A stretch of 64,000 nt of DNA from Allodiplogaster sudhausi (GCA_945643635.1 CALZFC010000005.1:3353501-3417500), one strand, 5' to 3'. Counted from the stretch's first letter, positions 1 through 12,477 are shown. Notes: generated by a model not told the origin, from the letters alone. A program made the numbers and translations.

Positions 1-68
<68 letters not shown>

Positions 69-89
69 AGAGAGAGAGAGAGATAGAAA

Positions 90-120
<31 letters not shown>

Positions 121-153
121 AGAGAGAGAGAGAAAAGAGAGAGAGAGAGATAG

Positions 154-197
<44 letters not shown>

Positions 198-237
198 AGA
201 GAGAGAGAGAGAAAAGAGAGAGAGAGAGAAAGAAAGA
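1..237. repeat. (GA)n microsatellite with AAAAGA interruptions
   Basis: Almost pure purine tract of GA dinucleotides broken at intervals by GATAGAAAAGAG and GAAAAGAG. It is cut by the left edge of the window, so its true length is unknown. From 238 to about 960 I see only unremarkable AT-rich sequence without a gene. Confidence 0.95.
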
Positions 238-967
238 AATAAAGATAAGGAGGGGAAGGTCTTCAGAAGTCACAAGTTCAGTGAACGCTAGAATGCTGCC
301 TGACCACCTACTTACCGTTAGCAAAGAAGGCTAGCAATTTGACAAGGAAATGCGATCCAAGAGCATTTATGTTTGCATGTATGCTTCTCCTGGAACATTC
401 GTCATTTCAACTGCTCTTTTCCTATAATTTATTTAGCATCTCTTAATAATGTGGCCAGATGTTCTTTTCTCTCAAAATGCAAGATTTATACAGGTACACA
501 ATCTCCAATCCAGTTAAAAAATGATCTCCATTTCAATAACTTTCATCCTCCATCACCATCCGCACCTCTCCTCGACATTCCAAATGTCCCAAGGCAATGA
601 TAGCTCGACCTAATTTATAATCAACCCAGCCAATCACCTCTATTTGTTTGTTCCCAGTTGACCTTCGTGTTAAAAAAATGTGATGTATGTTGAAACCAAT
701 AACACAACTTTATGACTTTAAAAGTCAAACATGTCACAGAATGAAAGATCTAAAAAGATATCGATTGCAGGTTTGCTAATATCGACAATAAACATTTGCT
801 AATATCAACAATAAACAAAGTTAGTAAAACGACAGAAATTTACAGACCTTTTCGAATAATTTTACAAGAACTTTCAATTATCCTACAAGAATTCTATTCT
901 TATGGGACACGTACAGATTTATTTAACAAGTTAATTGTAGGAATGAACTTGGTAGGGAGAAGACCTC

Positions 968-3900
968 TCAGAAGCCGAAAAGGCTGAATGTTCCTCCGCC
1001 GCCGTCTCCACTGTCTTCGGCAGACGCCCCATCGAATGCGAAGTTGAAACCGCCATCACCTTCAATTTCTTTACTTCTACCACTGCCAGTGAACGCCACA
1101 GAAAAGTTATGTTAAACGTGGCACATTTCCCAACTTCCATTCTGAGAGACATTCATTCCTTACCTGAATTAGAAGCCTCGTCCCCTCCCCCGGCATCTGC
1201 TCCGAACATGTTTAAGAAGTCGAGTCCATCCCCCTCCTTTTCACATCCGCCCCTCTTTTTCTCCGTAGCCCCCTGCATCATTGCAAGGAAGTCTCCGCCT
1301 GGGTCTGAAACAATTATCAATAAATGGCAGTATGAAAGTTCTTCTTGTCTTCGCATAACATATATTGAAGAAGGCAATCCTAACCATTGGAGTTAATGCT
1401 GATATTGAGAAGGAGATCAGGGTCGAGTTCATTATTGGCTTCTCTACCACTCGACGTTCCCTGAAGAATCTCGTTAAAATGCATTTCTCGGCACAAGAAA
1501 TGAAGTCTTGCCACCGACCTGGGCATTAAAGAAGTCTGTGAGAGTATCCTGGGTTCCGCCGGCTCCACCTTGACTGTCCCCTCCAATTTGACTGTCTCCT
1601 CCACCCCCAAGCTCAAAGTAAAAGTTCCATCCAGATGAAATATGAAAGACAGCAGTTCTAATCGTAATGACCAACAAGGTCAAGGATGTTGTCGGAAGGC
1701 GCCTTCGTGCTCTTGCTTCTGGACGGCGCAGGCGGAGGAAGCTTTTCAGTCTGCTTGTTCAGGGGAGTGGAGTTCATCATGGCGAGGAAGTCGTTTCCAT
1801 TTTCCATCTCTTCGTTTTGCTGAGTTTCTGGTGCTCCTTAAAAGGAATATTTACAACTCCGTTGTTTACTTATTTGTTGCAATCTCCACCTGATGAATAA
1901 ATGAAGGAGGAACCGTGAGGGAAAGACTGCTCCGCCTGATCGACCTCTTGTTCTCCTTCATTTTCGACGTCTTGTTCTCCTTCATTTCCATTCCCCTCTC
2001 CATCCTCTTCTCCCACTACTTCTCTCACTTCCTCTTCCTGACCTTCATCTCCTAAATCCATAGTCTCCTGGGATTCCTGTTCCTGAGAAGAAAAAGAAGT
2101 TCCTTCGTCTGATTACACCGATCGGAAGAATGTAAAAGCTGACCCCTTCGTTTCGACATTCCTGCTCCTCCTGGTTGGCTTGATTCTGCTCCTCCGAGAA
2201 ACCACTTTCGCAGTCAGGCTCTTCGTTCGATTCAACTCCATGATTTTCCTAGTAACTGAGAAGTGAACATAAAACCAGGAAATACGTTTTGTTTACAGAA
2301 AAAAAGGCTCATGAGAAAAGTAAAGAGACCCATTCCTGGTGGAGGCTGTTCTGGTTTGAGGAAACGAGAACAGAGTCGTTAGAAGCAGTTGCAGAGGCAG
2401 CCTTGACGGCCTCTTTCAGTCTCTGCACTCTGTTGGTCGAGTCCCCGGAGGAGCTCGAACCCGTAGCGCTCGATTCCGACTCCTGCATCCTTACTTTTAT
2501 TATTTAAAAAACATACGTCAATGAGATGCAAGGTACTCAAAAACGAAACAAATGAAAGGGAAAGCAACATTTTCACAGCTGGCAAAGGATTCGTTGCCGA
2601 CTTCCATTCGCTCCCCCTGGTGTTCTTCCGCGGGGGCCTCAAAGAGATAAACTACCCTTTACCCCTTTACTACAGACCTTTAATAAAGAATAAATTAAAC
2701 GAACCAAGGCAGAGACCGCAGCCAGAGAATTCGGGTTGGCTTGCGGATTGCATTCTTCATCTTCTTCCATAAAGTTCGGATCCTAAATGCCGAGTAGTCA
2801 ATATGTTGATGAAATGACAGAAAAAAATCCAATACAATTCCAATCACGAACTTGAGAATAGTCGAAGACCGAGCAGAGAGTTGTGTCGAGCAGTTGTCTT
2901 TTTTCCGCAATGCGTTCCTTAAAAAAAGGCAATCTGAACGTTCCTCAACATTTTGTCCACTGATTCACAAAACATTAAATTTACCTAATACTTCTGAATG
3001 ACTGAAATGATGCGAATATATTAAGCAGGAAGAGGATGCAAACCTTGAGCTGGTCACTTTTCTTCTGTTCTTGCTCCAGCTTTTCGCTAACGGAGAGAGT
3101 TTTCACTCGCATCTTTCCGAATTCAACACAGAACTTCCTGAAGGGCATTTTGCGCTCGCTTTCCACTGAAATGAATAGAGGGGTCCATATTCTCTGCCTT
3201 TTGCACAAAAAACTAAACCGAGTTGCTTCTTCCTCTCGACCTGCGTCTCCATTGCTGATTTCTGCTCCTCTAATTCTACCAACCGCGCATTCAGCCGCTC
3301 CATCTCGGAGCGAGCCTGCAACCAGGGAACGCTAAGATAACCGAAGTCACGCATATCAGCTGTTTGGAAGATGGAGTAAACGTTATGTCTGGCTACCTTC
3401 TCCTGGTCGGCAATCCAGGGAGCACCCCTTATCTGCCTCTCATATTCTGAGCGGAACGCCTTCATTTGCCGTGTTCGTTGTCTGACTTCAGCCTTGCGTT
3501 CATCGAACTAAATATAAAAAAAAGTGATAAAGCATCGTCCGAATTAGCCAGGTCCCAAAATTAATGGAAATTCTAAAAGGTACCTCTTTGCGATCCCTAC
3601 GAATTCTCTCCTCCAAAAGTGCGCGATATTCGCGTGTACTGGCTATTTGGCGACGAATTCTGCAAGAATTTTACAGCGCTAGAGCACAGAACACGAACAT
3701 GGAAAACAAAACAAAACAAAAAACTCGGAAACCTGGATGTCTCCTGAAGGACAAAATCAAGTTGCTGCTGCGCGGTTTGACTACGGGCATTTGCCTTCTC
3801 CAACTCGAGCTTCTTCGCCGTAATCCTATTGTTCTGCTCCTCTTGCATCCTCGCCAACTCTCCAATTAAGTCAACGTTATCTCGTAATGTTAAAAAACCT

Positions 3901-4872
3901 GAGAACCTGCTTCCTGTATGTCCAGGCGACGCTTTTCAGCAAGCGCAACAAGCTTCCTCTGATCTGGATGAATACAGTTGTTAACCAGAGAGATCAAAAC
4001 AACCGGTACTTATAGGTAACAAAGATAACAAACGATGTTTCTGGAAGTTGCCAATGCATTCTTCAATCTGAGCCATTTCGTCATCATCGAAGCCGAGCCG
4101 AAATACTTGGCCCTGAAGCAATAAAGGTACTATTTCGGTATTTCTACTCCACGACCACAAAATTTTTCGAAAAAAGTTTTTTGCTGAAAGTTGTCCCGGG
4201 GGGGGGTTATTTGAAGCGTGGAAGCCGAATATGAAGTTAGTTTTGCTCTATTTCTTCGTTTTCGAAAGTTACGGCAGGTTCGCCATACGTAGCAAATATG
4301 ATCCAAATTGGTTAGAAACCTCCTTGATGGTGGATATTTGATGCGGGGAAGATGAATTTGAGGTCTATTTTGCTCGGTAACGAGCGGTGCATCAAGCTCG
4401 ACAGCGTATCTGGGGCTGCCGATCACAAAAGAGCAATTCTCGAAGTACTCTACGCCCGCATCCCTGAACTACTGCTCCCCCTGCATTAGAGACTCGCTCC
4501 CGAATTCAATGACACCTTAACTTCCTAAAATGACGAAATCGAGCAAAAGTAACTTCATATTTGACTTCAGCATATCAAATAACCCTCCTGGAAACTACTT
4601 TCAGGAAAAATAAATTTTTGAAAATTTGGTGGTCGTGGTGTAGAAATACCGAAATAGTACCGCAATGAATGCATAGCATGATCAACTGACGCCACAAAGT
4701 GATATTATTGCAAGCAATCTTATAAAAGGATAAAAGATCATAAATAGCATACCCTGAGCTGCGCGCATAGGACTCTGTAGGTGTCTATGTCGGGATTGAG
4801 TGACTGCTTGGCAGTGAATGACTCCAGCAGCTCCGCCACTCTCGCATCTCGCGCCTCCTTTGTCTTCTCCAT
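968..4872 (-). CDS. coiled-coil protein with acidic, DF(L/F)-motif C-terminal tail
   Basis: Multi-exon gene, not recognised by name. Exons read on the minus strand: 4872-4753 (start MEKTKEARDARVAELLES), about 4115-4040 (LGFDDDEMAQIEECIGNFQK), 3962-3905, 3863-3744, 3656-3583, 3509-3399, 3317-3222, 3164-3049, about 2488-2340, about 2240-2145, 2084-1880, 1820-1670, 1610-1527, 1450-1395, 1320-1166 and about 1100-968. The middle exons are charged heptad-rich coiled coil (IASTREYRALLEERIRRDRK, RLVELEEQKSAMETQVERKK). The tail turns Glu/Gly-rich and carries repeated short motifs DFLAMM, DFFNA, DFLAMM, DFLNMF, FNFAF, ending FSLFGF-stop. It resembles cytoskeletal or ciliary scaffold proteins in composition only. 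Splice ends are mostly GT..AG; several are approximate. The first intron holds a hairpin element at 4126-4661. Confidence 0.6.
4126..4661. mobile_element. 536-bp inverted-repeat (hairpin) element in an intron
   Basis: Arms of roughly 140-150 bp face each other: 4126-4280 and about 4515-4661. The outermost bases (GGTACTATTTCGGTATTTCT) are nearly perfect inverted copies, as are the inner blocks around GGTTATTTGA and ATATGAAGTTA. No coding sequence is present, so it is a non-autonomous MITE-like or foldback element. No clear target duplication could be read. It lies inside an intron of the coiled-coil gene. Confidence 0.75.
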
Positions 4873-4879
4873 TCCACAA

Positions 4880-6130
4880 GCGGTAACACTTCTAATTAGC
4901 ATACATACAAAAAGACACCCGCGGGTGCAACAATAGTCAACATAATGGAGATACAGTATCCGTGGTGTATCCGGTTAGGAGCACCAACTAATCGAATTTC
5001 ATTTTTTTTTTTCATCTTATTTTTTTTCTACTCGAATTTGATGGTGAGGTTTTATGAGTAAAAAAAAGTCTGTGAGTGTCAAGAGTAGATGAGTGTCGTT
5101 TCTTATCTGTCTTTGAGGTTTGGCATGATTCTGCGCTTGCTCTTCCCCTCATTCTAGTCTGATCACAGTTTGTCAACAATCAGTTCATTTTCCTGCTTCG
5201 ACATGAGACTTGCAGAAAGAAGGAAGAGATGGACGACCTTCGAATGCCTAACATTCTATCTATTTATAGACCTTGTCAGTAAACATTTGTAACCGGGGAT
5301 GTAATGCATTTTCATCAATATCTATTCTTTTTTTTTCTTTTTTTCCCAATATCTTTCGCGTTGTCTATGGAGGTGGTGTTTGACTTCATTCGCGTATTTG
5401 GTATTTTCTGTGGGAATGTTCGAGTAAAAGTTTTGTTGTCTTCTTGAGGAATATCTCTTTTACTATACTTTTCCATCTAAAAAAAAAAAATTTCTTTCAG
5501 GAATAGCTCCATAAACAGAACGACTATGGTTGGAGATAATTTTCTCTTAGCCTGTCTATTCCTCCTTTTCTCTCACACGTCTCTTTCTTTCTCGCTGCCT
5601 ATTTTTTAAAATCTTCCTTTTCCCTCTTTTTTCCTCTATCACTTTTCTATCTCTCTCTCTCTCTCTCCATTTTCGCCCTCCCCCCGCTTCCTTCGAGTCC
5701 AGCCTCTCTTCTTCGATGAAAATAGCTAATGGCCGGATAAGTCGAAGTTGTTCTGACGTCTACATGTTGAATAGGCAGAGGACGCCAAAGGCGATATAAA
5801 ACACAAGAGAGATAAGAGAGAGAGATAAAATGAAGAGAGAGAAAGGACAAAAGGGAGAGAGATAGAGAGGAAAGGGGAAGAAAGAAAGAAAGGAAAGCGA
5901 CTACTGGTATACATATATTTCTCATTACATGACATCTAGTTGCGAAAAAAGGGCTGAATAAGAGAGAAAGGAGAAGAGATCCAGAAAAAAAAACTAGAAA
6001 TTTAGTGACGGAGCCGAATAAGGCAACAAAAGTTGTTGGTCTCAATGGAAAGTCGTCACTCTTTTAGAGCCTGGGGAGGCTAATTCCGGAGAGGGAACAT
6101 GGAGGAGCGAGAAAGAGGAACAAGAGAGAA
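4880..6130. other. non-coding stretch upstream of the coiled-coil gene
   Basis: AT-rich with homopolymer T and A runs (around 5004, 5330, 5480) followed by CT-rich and GA-rich patches (5650-5680, 5815-5890). No convincing exon on either strand; the apparent frames are Ser/Leu or Arg/Glu readings of the dinucleotide tracts. Confidence 0.6.
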
Positions 6131-6132
6131 AG

Positions 6133-6137
6133 ACAGA

Positions 6138-6176
<39 letters not shown>

Positions 6177-6351
6177 GAGAAGGAAGAGAAAGATTCGTCG
6201 TGTCTTGTGAGCTTCTTCTTAATGTTCTGACGCACTTCCTATCCTGTTGTCTCGAGAGAAGAAGAAGAGTGAGCCGACTGCAAGAGTAACATGCCGGAGG
6301 AATGAGAAAGCGAGATACAAAGAGCGAGAGAGAGAGAGAGGCAAAGAGAAA

Positions 6352-6392
<41 letters not shown>
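6133..6392. repeat. (GA)n tracts
   Basis: Two purine tracts (about 6143-6190 and 6320-6392) with a mixed segment between them. Frames reading through them give only Arg-Glu or Ser-Leu repeats. Confidence 0.9.
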
Positions 6393-6395
<3 letters not shown>

Positions 6396-7987
6396 GAGAA
6401 CGAGTGAATGCTGTATGCGAGTGAAAGTTGAACGGAGAGGTCCCGGCGTCGTGGCATCGTTTCTAGCTGGATCTCTTTTATACTAGATAGGCTTGCACAT
6501 AAGAAGGAATGTGCACATCAATATGATTCAACTAACTGAATGTTTAAATTGTAGAGAAAAATACTGTAGCTATAAGGTATTTCTGTGCAAAGTCTGCGTG
6601 GTACACCTGCTACCATTGACAATTCTCGAATTCAGGAGGCAAACAATGTAAGTTCGGGCAATTCGGCCATATTTGGATGGAATGAGTGTTGAGGAGAGAG
6701 AGATTAGAGAGGGAGAGAGTGAAAGAGAGGGAGCGAAGCGTGCAGTCAGCACGGCGTGCAGTTAGAGGTGGACCTTGCCCCCATCAAGAGCAAATACTTC
6801 GAGTACGGTTGATATTTATTTATTTATTTATTATAATCAATTAATAGAATAATCAATGTGTCAACACAGAAGATATCAATGAGAATACAGGACCATAAAC
6901 TGGTAATGGTTATTAATATGAACTTAAAAATAGTTCATGGTGTCCTGAATCCAGGAGTGCACCGGTGGAGGGAGTTGAACTAGGGAGATCATACTAATTA
7001 AGAGAGCCTCTCCGTATGCCTCCAGTAGGACGTGCCCCAGATCCAGACGTTGGATTTCGAATGTGAAAACATAGTCGGGCATGGCACTGGGCCCCAGTAA
7101 CAATATTAAATGGCAAAAAATTTTTTTCAAAAATATTCTTCCGTGAACAGGTAAAAGTATGGATAATTTCTGAATTGATGTATCTCGCTTGAAACTCAAT
7201 ATTTTTTAATTTTCTTTTTTTTTTAACCGAATCAACGTTGGATTCTGAACAACATCAGCCCAGATGTCTTTCAGACAACTATTTTTTTAACATCGAAAAA
7301 TTACTTTTAATATTTGAATTTGACGGTTAAGTACCTTATACTCATTTGTGTGTGGGTGTTATATCGCAAAATGTAGAGCATTAAAAACTGTATAACATAA
7401 GTTCTTTTCGTTTAGCCTGGATGTCCCTAAGGGGGTAAAACAGAGGCTCGAAAGGGCGTACCTCGGGGATGTGGGATTCAAGGAATGCGTGATAAAGAAG
7501 TTAAATTCTTGTTGTAACATAAAATGAACCATTTCATTCGATTCAGCACGTGCTTCTTTTCAAAAAAGCTCCATATCAAAATTTCATAAAATTATCATCT
7601 TCCATGAAAAAAACGCATTTTTCGATTTTTCAGCCATTGTCAGAAAATGACCTAAAACTATTCGAATCGCTGTATTTTCAATGTTTTCAGTGAGAACAGA
7701 ATGCGGATAGTACTATTCAGTACGCGACAAAATTCTCTACAACATAAAAATATTTACATCTATATAGGGCGTCCCTAACAATGACAGTATCGATTATCCT
7801 ATGGCGGTCGCGTCAAAACTGACAGATCCGCATTTTCCAACTTTTCGTGCAATCGTAATGTTTATCACTCATCCAATACATCATTCTGCTCCACGAAGAA
7901 CACTAAGGTCAGAACAGATGTTTGTTTTGCAGATTTCCCGTGGTAAAAGCCCGCAAAAGGGTTTGCACATATTCGAATTATTCGCGC

Positions 7988-8037
7988 GGATTCGAACCTG
8001 CGACCCATGACATTCGACGTGCATAACCCATGGGCCA
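7988..8037 (-). other. tRNA-like pol III promoter block, left arm
   Basis: Minus strand shows an A-box-like TGGCCCATGGG (8037-8027) and a perfect B-box GGTTCGAATCC (7998-7988) about 50 nt apart, the tRNA spacing. It is the mirror copy of the block in the right arm. No acceptor stem or clean cloverleaf was found, so it is tRNA-derived or tRNA-like rather than a functional tRNA. Confidence 0.5.
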
Positions 8038-8781
8038 AAATGACATTAAAAAATTCATTTCTGGAAAATGCCAAAACCAATCTTAAAGGTTGACCTATCA
8101 GCCGATAGCTATTTTTGCGCGCTATCGAAATAAATATATCCGCCAAACAGTGTAAATTGATGGTAAGGTCAAATAAGTGGCCAAAATATTCAAACCCAAA
8201 AAGGTAGATCAAAAAAGCTGTTCATGATAACGTGATGTATGGGAAAGTTGTTCGTCTGAGCGAAAGCTATAGAATGGCATATAACATGTGGCGATAAGTT
8301 CAATCCGCGAGCAATAACAGCCGCGGTAATGTATCACCAACAAATCGACTTTCCAAAGGAGTTCAGGGCACTTTTTCGGTACTCCAGCCGAATAGCAAAT
8401 AGTGACTGATAAATAATGTCCTCTCTATTAGTAAGAGTACCGAAAAAGAGCCCTGGAGTCCGTTGAAAAGTCAATTTGTTGGTGATACATTACCGCGGCT
8501 GTTATTGCTCGCGGATTGAACTTATCCCTACATGTTATATGCCATTCTATAGCTTTCGCTCAGACGAACAACTTTCCCATACATCACGTTATCATGAATA
8601 GCTTTTTTGATCTACTTTTTTGGGTTCGAATATCTTGGCCACTTATTTGACCTTACCCTCAATTTACACTGTTTGGCGGATATATTTATTTCGATAGAGC
8701 GCAAAAATAGCTATTGGCTGATAGGTCAACCTTTAAGATTGGTTTTGGCATTTTCCAGAAATGAATTTTTTAATGTCATTT

Positions 8782-8831
8782 TGGCCCATGGGTTGCGCAC
8801 GTCTAATGTCATGGGTCGCAGGTTCGAATCC
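8782..8831 (+). other. tRNA-like pol III promoter block, right arm
   Basis: A-box-like TGGCCCATGGG starts at 8782 and the B-box GGTTCGAATCC covers 8821-8831. The sequence between and around them looks like the 3' half of a tRNA (GGGTCGCAGGTTCGAATCC) but lacks a matching acceptor stem. Confidence 0.5.
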
Positions 8832-9857
8832 GCGCGCGTGCAAACCCTTTTGCGAGCTTTTACCACGGGAAATCTGCAAAACAAACATCGGTTCTGACCT
8901 TAGTGTTCTTCGTGGAGCAGAATGATGTATTGGATGAGTGATCAACATTACGATTGCACGAAAAGTTTGAAAATGCAGATCTGTCAGTTTTGACGCGACC
9001 GCCATAGGATAATCGATACTGTCATTGTTAGGGACACCCTATATAGATGTAAATATTTTTATGTTGTAGAGAATTTTGTCGCGTACTGAATAGTACTATC
9101 CGCATTCTGCTCTCACTGAAAACATTGAAAATACAGCGATTCGAATAGTTTTAGGTCATTTTCTGACAATGGCTGAAAATCGAAAAATGCGTTTTTTTCA
9201 TGGAAGATGATAATTTTATGAAATTTTGATATGGAGCTTTTTTGAAAAGAAGCACGTGCTGAATCGAATGAAATGGTTCATTTTATGTTACAACAAGAAT
9301 TTAACTTCTTTATCAGGCATTCCTTGAATCCCACATCTCCGAGGTACGCCCTTTCGAGCCTCTGTTTTACCCCCTTAGGGACATCCAGGCTAAACGAAAA
9401 GAAGGTATGTTATACAGTTTTTAATGCTCTACATTTTGAGATATAACACCCACACACAAATGAGTATAAGGTACTCAACCGTCAAATTCAAATATTAAAA
9501 GTAATTTTTCGATGTGAAAAAAATAGTTGACTGAAAGACATCTGGGCTGATTTTGTTCAGAATCTAACGTTGATTCTGTTAAAAAAATAAAATTGAAAAA
9601 TATTGATATTAAAGAAAGTTATGGGGACTTCAACTTTTTCCATACATTTGCATGCCCAGACAAGGAAAAAAATTTTATTACAAAATTGACCTTCTAATTT
9701 TCTTCATAGTGCGCATGGGTACCCCAAATTAAATTTTGGATAACCAAATCAGAAATTTTTGCCCCGGGGCAGGCTCCCACTGAGGACTGCTTGATCCTAA
9801 CAGAGAGGCTCTCTTAAGGGTGATTGAAAAGAATTAGGGACTAATTGGATATGAATA

Positions 9858-9860
9858 GAG

Positions 9861-9915
<55 letters not shown>

Positions 9916-10060
9916 ACAGGGAGAGATTGAGATATAGAGAGATAGAGAGAAAAGAAAGAGAGAGAGAGAGATTTAGATATAGAGAGATAGAGGGAAAAGA
10001 GAGAGAGAGAGAGAAAGAGAGACAGGGAGAGATTGAGATATAGAGAGATAGAGGGATAAG
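9858..10060. repeat. GA-rich repeat with ~56-bp higher-order unit
   Basis: A (GA)n run followed by repeated units containing AGATATAGAGAGATAGAG. The unit with GGGAGAGATTGAGATATAG recurs at about 9918 and 10025, with a variant near 9970. Confidence 0.8.
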
Positions 10061-10479
10061 AGAAAGAAGATATTGATGGTGAGAGAGAATAGGAGAAAAA
10101 GAGTGAGAAAGAGTGAGATGGAGCGAAATATAAGGGGAGCGTTAAACAATTATAGAAAACTTGAGAGGCAACTAAAAATGAAAAGAGAAAGAAAGTTCAA
10201 AGACATCAAGAACAAAGTCCTCTGGATTCATATCATTTCCACGAGCAATCTCTCGACTCTCAAAAGTGCCGTATATACTGTAGTGGTTGCACTTCATTTG
10301 TCAACTGATTGCAAGTGTTGATTGATTTTGCGGAATACAAGGCAGGTTTAAGAGGTCATTCATACTATTGCCAGGGTTGTGATGACTAGGCAGTCGACGT
10401 ATACGTACATTCTTTGAAAGAACTGGCCCCTTGGGTGAAGTGGATGAATGAGGAAGAGTGTGAGGCTGGAAGAGAGAGA

Positions 10480-10735
10480 ACGAGAGAGACATGGCAAAGA
10501 GAGAGAGGGAGAGAGTGGAAGAGAGAGAACGAGAGAGGCATGGCAAAGAGAGAGAGAGAGGGAGAGAGTGGAAGAGAGGGAACGAGAGAGGCAAGGCAAA
10601 GAGAGAGAGGGAGAGAGTGGAAGAGAGAGAACGAGAGAGGCAAGGCAAAGAGAGAGAGGGAGAGAGTGGAAGAGAGAGAACGAGAGAGGCAAGGCAAAGA
10701 GAGGCAGAGAGAGAGAGAGAGAGAGAGAGACCAGC
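10480..10735. repeat. GA-derived minisatellite, ~50-bp unit
   Basis: Five tandem units begin with AACGAGAGAGRCA at about 10480, 10528, 10580, 10630 and 10679, so the period is 48-52 bp. Each carries the marker GGCAWGGCAAAGAGA. The long open frames across it are Arg/Glu repeats with no start or codon signal and are not called as genes. Confidence 0.85.
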
Positions 10736-11500
10736 AGAGATAACACGTTGGCTGATCTATATGTACGTGCTATCGGACTCTAGTCACCAGCAGACATCCC
10801 GCTTCTTTAGACATTGGAGACTAGAGACAGAGAGCGAGAGAGGAAGAATGAGAAAATTTTATAGAAAGATAGAGAGACAATTAAGTTAAATTCCACTTGC
10901 CAACAAGCAAGTACATGTTTATTCAGTCGCCACAAGTAGTGGAGTGAGCAAACACGCTACTGATCTACTGTTTCAATCAAAATAGAAGCCTATCACTTTC
11001 GTTTTTATGCAGTAAAACTTTTAAACAGTAATGTAATGCGATGATATCTGCAATTTCTGAAGAGATGTGCTGCGTGATAATGAGAATTAACTTAACTTTA
11101 TTTTCCAAGAGTTCAAATCAGATACAACTCACTGTCTGTCAACAAAATTGCTTGAACAGTGTGGGATTAATGAAATATGCTTTTGACTAAATACGAATGA
11201 ACTTTTAATCTTCAAAAAAAAATAGGTCTAAACAAGATAATAAATGAAGAATGCAGTTGTGCAAGTGGCTCTTTTTCCATCTCTCAGCTTCTCACTCTTC
11301 TCCCTCTCTGATTCTCTCTATCTCACTTATTCATATGGAATCCCTGCCTTGTTCAGCACTGCGTTCGCTCCAATGGTCTGTTAATTCGATGATGAGGAAC
11401 ACAAGATGCTTGTAAATACGCCGTTAAGTTAATTGAATGCGAGACCGAACAAAAAAATATGATTGAGAAAATAGTAAGGGATGGAGCGAGGCAGAGGGAA

Positions 11501-11710
11501 AGAGACTGAGTTATTGGAGAGCGGGAGAGAGAAAGAGACTGAGGTGTTGGAGAGAGGGAGAGAGAAAGAGACTGAGGTGTTGGAGAGAGGGAGAGAGAAA
11601 GAGACTGAGGTGTTGGAGAGAGGGAGAGAGAAAGAGACTGAGGTGTTGTAGAGAGGGAGAGAGAAAGAGACTGAGGTGTTGGAGAGCGGGAGAGAGAAAG
11701 AGACTGTGGT
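11501..11710. repeat. 33-bp minisatellite
   Basis: About six tandem copies of a 33-bp unit, AGAGACTGAGGTGTTGGAGA plus GAGGGAGAGAGAA, starting at 11501, 11534 and so on. Copies differ by single bases, for example TTATTGGAGAGCGG in the first and TTGTAG in the fifth. Open frames on both strands are repeat readings only. Confidence 0.9.
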
Positions 11711-11969
11711 GTTGCTTGGGTGCGGCCAAGCGGCCGCGCCCTTCTTCCTCGTCGTTAAAGCTTTTCCCTCATTTTCTTGGCATTTTGTCACGGTGTCCTT
11801 TTCTGAACTCGAAAAGTGGAAGGGACGAGGAGACAGAAGACAGACGAGTTATTCCATGATGAGATAGCATTCTCATCAACACTCGTCACTCTAATCCGAT
11901 TCTAATCGAGAGTACAGGACAGGAGAACAGCCTGTTTTCACAAAGCAAAATGACAAGACAAGGAGAGAC

Positions 11970-12477
11970 GAAGCCAGACGGTGAGAGAGAGAGAAAGAGG
12001 GAAAGAGAGAGAGAGCGAGAGAGAGGGAGGGAGAGAGTGAAGATGAGCGGGAGAGAAAGAGTCAAGCAATTCAAAATGCTCTGCAAAGGAATGTAACCAC
12101 AGTGTGCAGTGCAGGTGAGAGCGAGGAAGCAGCTGGTGAAGAGCGTTAGACTGAGTGCCACTCTCTTCTCTCTCGAAGAGCGTTAGAGTGAGTGCCACTC
12201 TCTTCTCTCTAATTATTCTCTCTCACTGGCTATTCACTTTCATGCTTTCCCTGATTCAGCATTATCACTCTAATTACTCTCACTGATCCTTTTAGCATTC
12301 TTGTATGTTCTCGTCCATTCTACTGTTCTATTCTTGGCTAACGAGAAAGAGATATAGAGAGAGAGAACGAGAGAGACAAAGAGGGATAGAGATACAAAGA
12401 GAGAGAAAGAGGGATTGAGATACAAAGAGAGAGAGAAAGAGGGATAGAGATACAAAGAGAGAGAGAGAAAGAGGGAT

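Larger units (their letters stand above)
6998..9817. mobile_element. 2.8-kb foldback element bounded by TTAA
   Basis: A giant palindrome. Outer ends are TTAA followed by GAGAGCCTCTC at 6998 and its reverse complement followed by TTAA at 9817. The outer part of each arm (6998-7190 and 9600-9817) is diverged, but 7195-8380 and 8432-9600 are near-identical inverted copies over about 1.17 kb, leaving a loop of about 50 bp (8381-8431). No transposase is encoded. TTAA at both ends would fit a piggyBac-type target duplication; TA within it would also fit Tc1/mariner. The two 90-115 aa frames in the arms are the same sequence read from both copies and are not genes. Confidence 0.85.

Noticed and set aside
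8782..8840. Functional tRNA gene
   Set aside because: A and B boxes are present but no pairing acceptor and anticodon stems could be drawn.
7865..8897. Paired 90-115 codon frames with similar proteins
   Set aside because: They are the two arms of one palindrome read from opposite strands; the tRNA-like block lies inside, so coding is unlikely.
10301..10889. Several 100-130 codon frames on both strands
   Set aside because: They are Arg/Glu or Ser/Leu readings of a GA minisatellite, open in many frames at once, with no start context or homology.
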